From positions 6,696,001 to 6,760,000 of the forward strand of contig CM038920.1 of NCBI GenBank assembly GCA_021904315.1: 64,000 nucleotides of DNA, written 5' to 3'. Below the pieces are notes generated by a model. That model searched no databases and was not told the DNA's origin. It worked only from the letters and a program-made list of their open reading frames with translations. Positions 60,253 through 64,000 of the stretch are shown one piece after another. The DNA is from Sphagnum magellanicum. Lineage: Eukaryota > Streptophyta > Sphagnopsida > Sphagnales > Sphagnaceae. Positions within the stretch are counted from its first letter, which is position 1; every line of letters starts with the position of its first letter. The position numbers were made by a program, and so were the translations under genes.

Positions 60253-62071
60253 TCATGTGCATACAAAGTTTAATTCACTCTCTCATCTTTACACTAGGCT
60301 AGCCAACCACATAAAAATATTGTTGCATAATCACCATTAGGGGGCAAGTGAGCATAAACAACCTCATAAAGCTTCAACAATGCAAAACAACTTGCAACAA
60401 TTAGATTTTCATTCACATTCACTTTCCAATCGTTTTGCCCTCTCTTCCCAAAATCACTTTCAAGTTCTTCATTGGAAACAAAGCTAGAATATACATCTTT
60501 GCATGGATCTAAACCCACATTGCTCAATTTGAGCCTCTAATGATAGTCATCCATGTTCTAATTTGCCCATCCAAAAGTATGACTGACCTTCTCCAATTTT
60601 TCTCTTTGCCTCTTATTTATTATTTCTATAGTGAACCGGGTTCAAGGATGTTAAAATATTGGGGTTCAAGGGTAGAAACCCTAGCTCTGGTCAAGGGATT
60701 AACCATGGCAAAAGGAAAAGATAAAATTTGACTCAAACATTATAACAAATGTTAAAAGATCTTATTTTTGTGAGTCCCCATGTAAATGCCTCAAACCCTA
60801 AATAATTTAACTAAACAGATTTTGCACTTCAACCAAATTGAGTCTTGAAGCACCTTGAACAACAAAAACAACTTTGAAATTGTTGTAGTAATTGAACAAA
60901 CTTGAGGGACTAAAAGTAGTAGAGGCACTAAAAACAACAAGAAGAAAGGCAAAATTGACTTGAGGCATTAAACGTAACAAGGCACTTTAAATAGTAAGAA
61001 AAAAAAAGGAACAAACTTGATTTGAGGCAAAGTATTCAAAACTACAAACTAGGTGCAAGATGAGTAATGGGGAGGTAAACCATTTGAATGGATGGTGTTG
61101 GGTGAAACTTTGGCACCTTGGGTGAAACTTCTTGCTCCTTGATCTCCCCTCATGGGCAAGAGTTCAAACTTCAATGCTTGCAAATCATAATATCACACCG
61201 GCAATAGCAAAACCTTGTTGCACATTCATGAGTGCAAACAACAAAAGCCTCCTCCTTCACAATGAATGGGCAAACCCAACCAAAACCATCCTACCTCTTT
61301 TCTAGCTTACTAGCCCCTAATTGTTCCTACCTAGCTAGGTATTCAAAATTTACTTTTGGCATATTTTTACTAAGACGACAAGGATCACCATTTGGCATAC
61401 TTTTGTATGTTTTCACCTAGATATCTTGAATTCTTTTACTCAAACCATGACATAATAATTTTTTTTAAATCTTAAAATATTTGAAGATTTTTTTGAAAAC
61501 TTTTTTTAAAAATATTCTAATGAACATTCTTCCAAAAGCAATCCCTTCAATAGGTAGGTTTAGTTCATGTTATCCTATTTGCATCCCAATCTCACATGAT
61601 AACTGCCTAACCTAACCAATTACAAAATAACAATGGGCTTAACAAGTTGAATACAAAAATAATGTGATACTAATTATACTTAATGCATTTTCATATATTT
61701 TAATTTTGATAAAGAAATGGCTTTGAATCCATCTCCAAAAAGTTTTTATTAATTACATAATGACCATCAAAGATTATTACCAAGTTTATCAAATGTCGCA
61801 ATATTGTTTCACTTCTTTATTAAATGACACATTTGAAAAACACAAATTGAATTGTCATATAATCAAAGTGGATCCAAATTGGCTAATAGAAGCCATCCCA
61901 AAACATTATCATTGTTTCATTTCTATTGTAATGTTATTTAAATTGATGTTGAATTTTTGGATGAACTTATACAACAATATTCTTGATGTATTTTGAGAAC
62001 ATTCAACAAAATTTGAAATGAATCTAATGAGTACAAAGAAATCAAAAACATTTTTTTAAACATTGTAACTA
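60253..62071. other. AT-rich region with one minus-strand open frame
   Basis: Minus frame 60527-60294 (77 residues, NVGLDPCKDVYSSF...) is in a different frame from the coiled-coil relic to its left and may be more of that element. The rest shows nothing recognisable. Confidence 0.35.
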
Positions 62072-62225
62072 CACTACAACAAAAGGTTTCCCTGTACGCC
62101 AAGTGATTTCATTAGATTTTGAGTGAATTCACTGGTTGTAGTGAACAGGGACCAGTGAGGAAGTAGTGAATTCATTGGTCTAGTGAATGGGGACTAATGA
62201 ACTACACTCACATTTTGTAGTAGTG
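62072..62225. mobile_element. Miniature CACTA (En/Spm) element with 3-bp target duplication
   Basis: Starts CACTACAACAAAA and ends TTTTGTAGTAGTG. The two ends are inverted repeats at 13 of 15 positions and begin with the diagnostic CACTA. CTA flanks both sides (62069-62071 and 62226-62228), the 3-bp target duplication of this superfamily. The 154-bp body has subterminal AGTGAA and CCAGTGA motifs in both orientations, typical transposase-binding repeats. It has no coding capacity, so it would have needed an autonomous partner. Confidence 0.92.
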
Positions 62226-63904
62226 CTAGTATATTTTATTGCTTACAAAACTTTTTTAAACACTTGAAATGATTTGAAAATGATATTCTTCTATCAAAAA
62301 AAATTATTATGCACCTTAAATTCAGTACAATGTAACATTTTTTTGGGTCATAAGAACTATAAAAAATTTAAGTTGATTTGTAAACTATGATTTTAAACAT
62401 ATTTTGTTAAATACTTTATTTTTAAGGATTTATTAAAATTTTGATCCTTGGGGCAAGTGGGTCCTATTAATTGAATTGGACCCAAGTGTCACATATTTGA
62501 TACTTTGACAAAATGGCCATCAAATGTCACATAATTGAAGGGTATACATTTGATGAATAATTTGAACACAAATAGAAAATTTGTTTAATTGGTACAATAC
62601 ATAGAAATGAATTGAAGTAAAAGAATAATACTTAAGTTTTAATATGTAAAAAATACCTTCGTGAAGATTCAAAAAATGTGCTTTAAATAATTTGTTGCTA
62701 CCTATGCAATTTGGCAACAATCACCTTATCAAGTTTTCCCAACACCTTTGATTGTTAATAACATCAAACACACCAAATTGTCTATAATAAATTGAAACAA
62801 CATTGATGCATGATGGCATACATTGCTAAGCTTCACAATTGGTGAAGATTGTTCATCCACTTCTATTGAGTCAACGAAATCATTCAAATAAAATTTTCAA
62901 CATGATGTTGGGTCAATCCCCAATGCCATATGCACAAACTTGTTAGTGCTCAACCTTTGTTTTAAAATTTCTTCTTGTACCATTCAAGCATCTATATTTT
63001 GCTATTGCCATCTTTTCATCCCCAAGATTCAATTTTCAATTAAATTTGCAAGCTCGTCTAATTCTTTCTATATTATTATGTTCTCCTTCATCATCAATAG
63101 CAAACTTGTCTACTTTCCATGTTAACTTGGTAAATTTACAACATCCTCCAAGTATTATAACTAAAGTATCCTACCTTATTTCCACATGGATAAGAACGCT
63201 TTATATTTTACTTAAGAATTTCCTTAAAACATTATGAAAAATAACATGGTACAAAAAATAAAACGCAATAAACAATCTACATTTTACAACTCATTTTTTG
63301 GATTTATTTTGAATTAAATTTGAATTCTTGAACATTGATGGTAAATCATTTTATTTTAGATCTAACTTGTGGGTTGATTAATGTGTAGATTAATGCTAAT
63401 AACTAAACTTGTTAAACTTATTTTCCATTTTAGTTGTTTACATGAATAACTTGTGTTACACAAATGTTTAGTTAAATATTTCACATTTCCAAACTTAAAT
63501 GTAATGTACAACCAATAGATGTTGAACATGTTGTAAAAAGTTTGGCACCTAGTAATGCCACCACCTCTCTCTAACATTGTAATACCTTGGGTGCTTCATC
63601 ACAAATTAAATCATTTTTTTAAATGTTGAATTTTTTAGAAACTATATTTGTCAAAGAAAATGTTAAGGAAAATGAAAAATATTTTGGAATATACTTGAAT
63701 ATCTTATTTGAAATTGAATTTTCAAAATTAATCAATTATTTGGTAGACATGTGTTAAAGCCACCTTTGTATTATGGTATCAAGACTTGAAATAAAGTTAT
63801 GGTGTGATGGAAAATATAAAATAGCCATTTAGTTTGTACAATATAATCACCAATAAATATATAATCCTTAATTAACACCTAATTGTTATATCTTATATAT
63901 AATT
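62226..63904. other. Gene-free AT-rich region
   Basis: Very AT-rich. Small open frames (62520-62720, 62940-63237, 63362-63577) match nothing I know. No repeat array or hairpin of note was seen. Confidence 0.4.
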
Positions 63905-64000
63905 ACAACAGTGGTGTCTGTCTGTGCGTCCGACGACGGTTCCGCGTTTTAATTGACTGGCGGAACCAGCCCGGACAGTCGGATTCCGAGACCGGAAACC
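63905..64000. other. GC-rich, hairpin-forming block at the window edge
   Basis: Composition jumps from very AT-rich to GC-rich. GGTTCCGC (63938-63945) pairs with GCGGAACC (63960-63967) across a 14-bp loop, and TCCGAC/GTCGGA (63929-63934 and 63978-63983) can extend it. It looks like the beginning of a gene-like or mobile-element unit that continues past the window. Confidence 0.5.

Overview
This is nuclear DNA of a land plant. Genes have GT-AG introns, the protein families are plant ones (cytosolic HSP90 ending in MEEVD, a MUR3-type GT47 glycosyltransferase, a group-4 LEA protein, a PPR remnant), and plant telomere-type TTTAGGG motifs and hAT, CACTA and tRNA-derived repeats are present. An HSP90 gene with at least 12 exons, wide spacing and a long AT-rich repeat sea suggest a large genome, perhaps a fern or other non-flowering plant. 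That lineage guess is weak inference.

Layout. 1-4936 (+): cytosolic HSP90, 11 in-frame exons, 5' end outside the window. 7769-12526 (-): a four-exon gene for a roughly 1159-residue, two-membrane-segment protein that I do not recognise. 15309-17890 (-): a three-exon GT47 (xyloglucan galactosyltransferase-like) gene with a 220-bp duplication in intron 2 and a 112-bp duplication upstream. 18.4-40.5 kb: gene-poor, with tandem repeats (77-bp, 63-bp, 47-bp units), hairpins, two tRNA-derived SINE candidates and two hAT transposase relics. 40829-41269 (-): a single-exon LEA_1 gene with a plausible TATA box. 43.1-44.1 kb (+): PPR pseudogene. 45.2-47.0 kb (+): broken, inverted partial copy of the 7.8-12.5 kb gene, including its intron 1, ending at a sharp breakpoint against an unassigned exon-like block. 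48-64 kb: AT-rich repeats, including a 3-kb hAT relic split by a 1.4-kb insertion, a heavily decayed Gln-rich/coiled-coil element of unknown type (56.6-60.3 kb), and a textbook 154-bp CACTA mini-element with a 3-bp target-site duplication.

The genes do not form a pathway: HSP90 is a chaperone, the GT47 enzyme decorates cell-wall polysaccharide in the Golgi, and the LEA protein protects against desiccation. The most informative parts are the mobile-element layers. The split hAT element allows the insertion order to be read, and the 56.6-60.3 kb element has stops that are almost all TAG/TAA where Gln is expected, as CHG-methylation-driven CAG to TAG decay would predict. No tRNA, rRNA, CRISPR or microbial-type system was seen.
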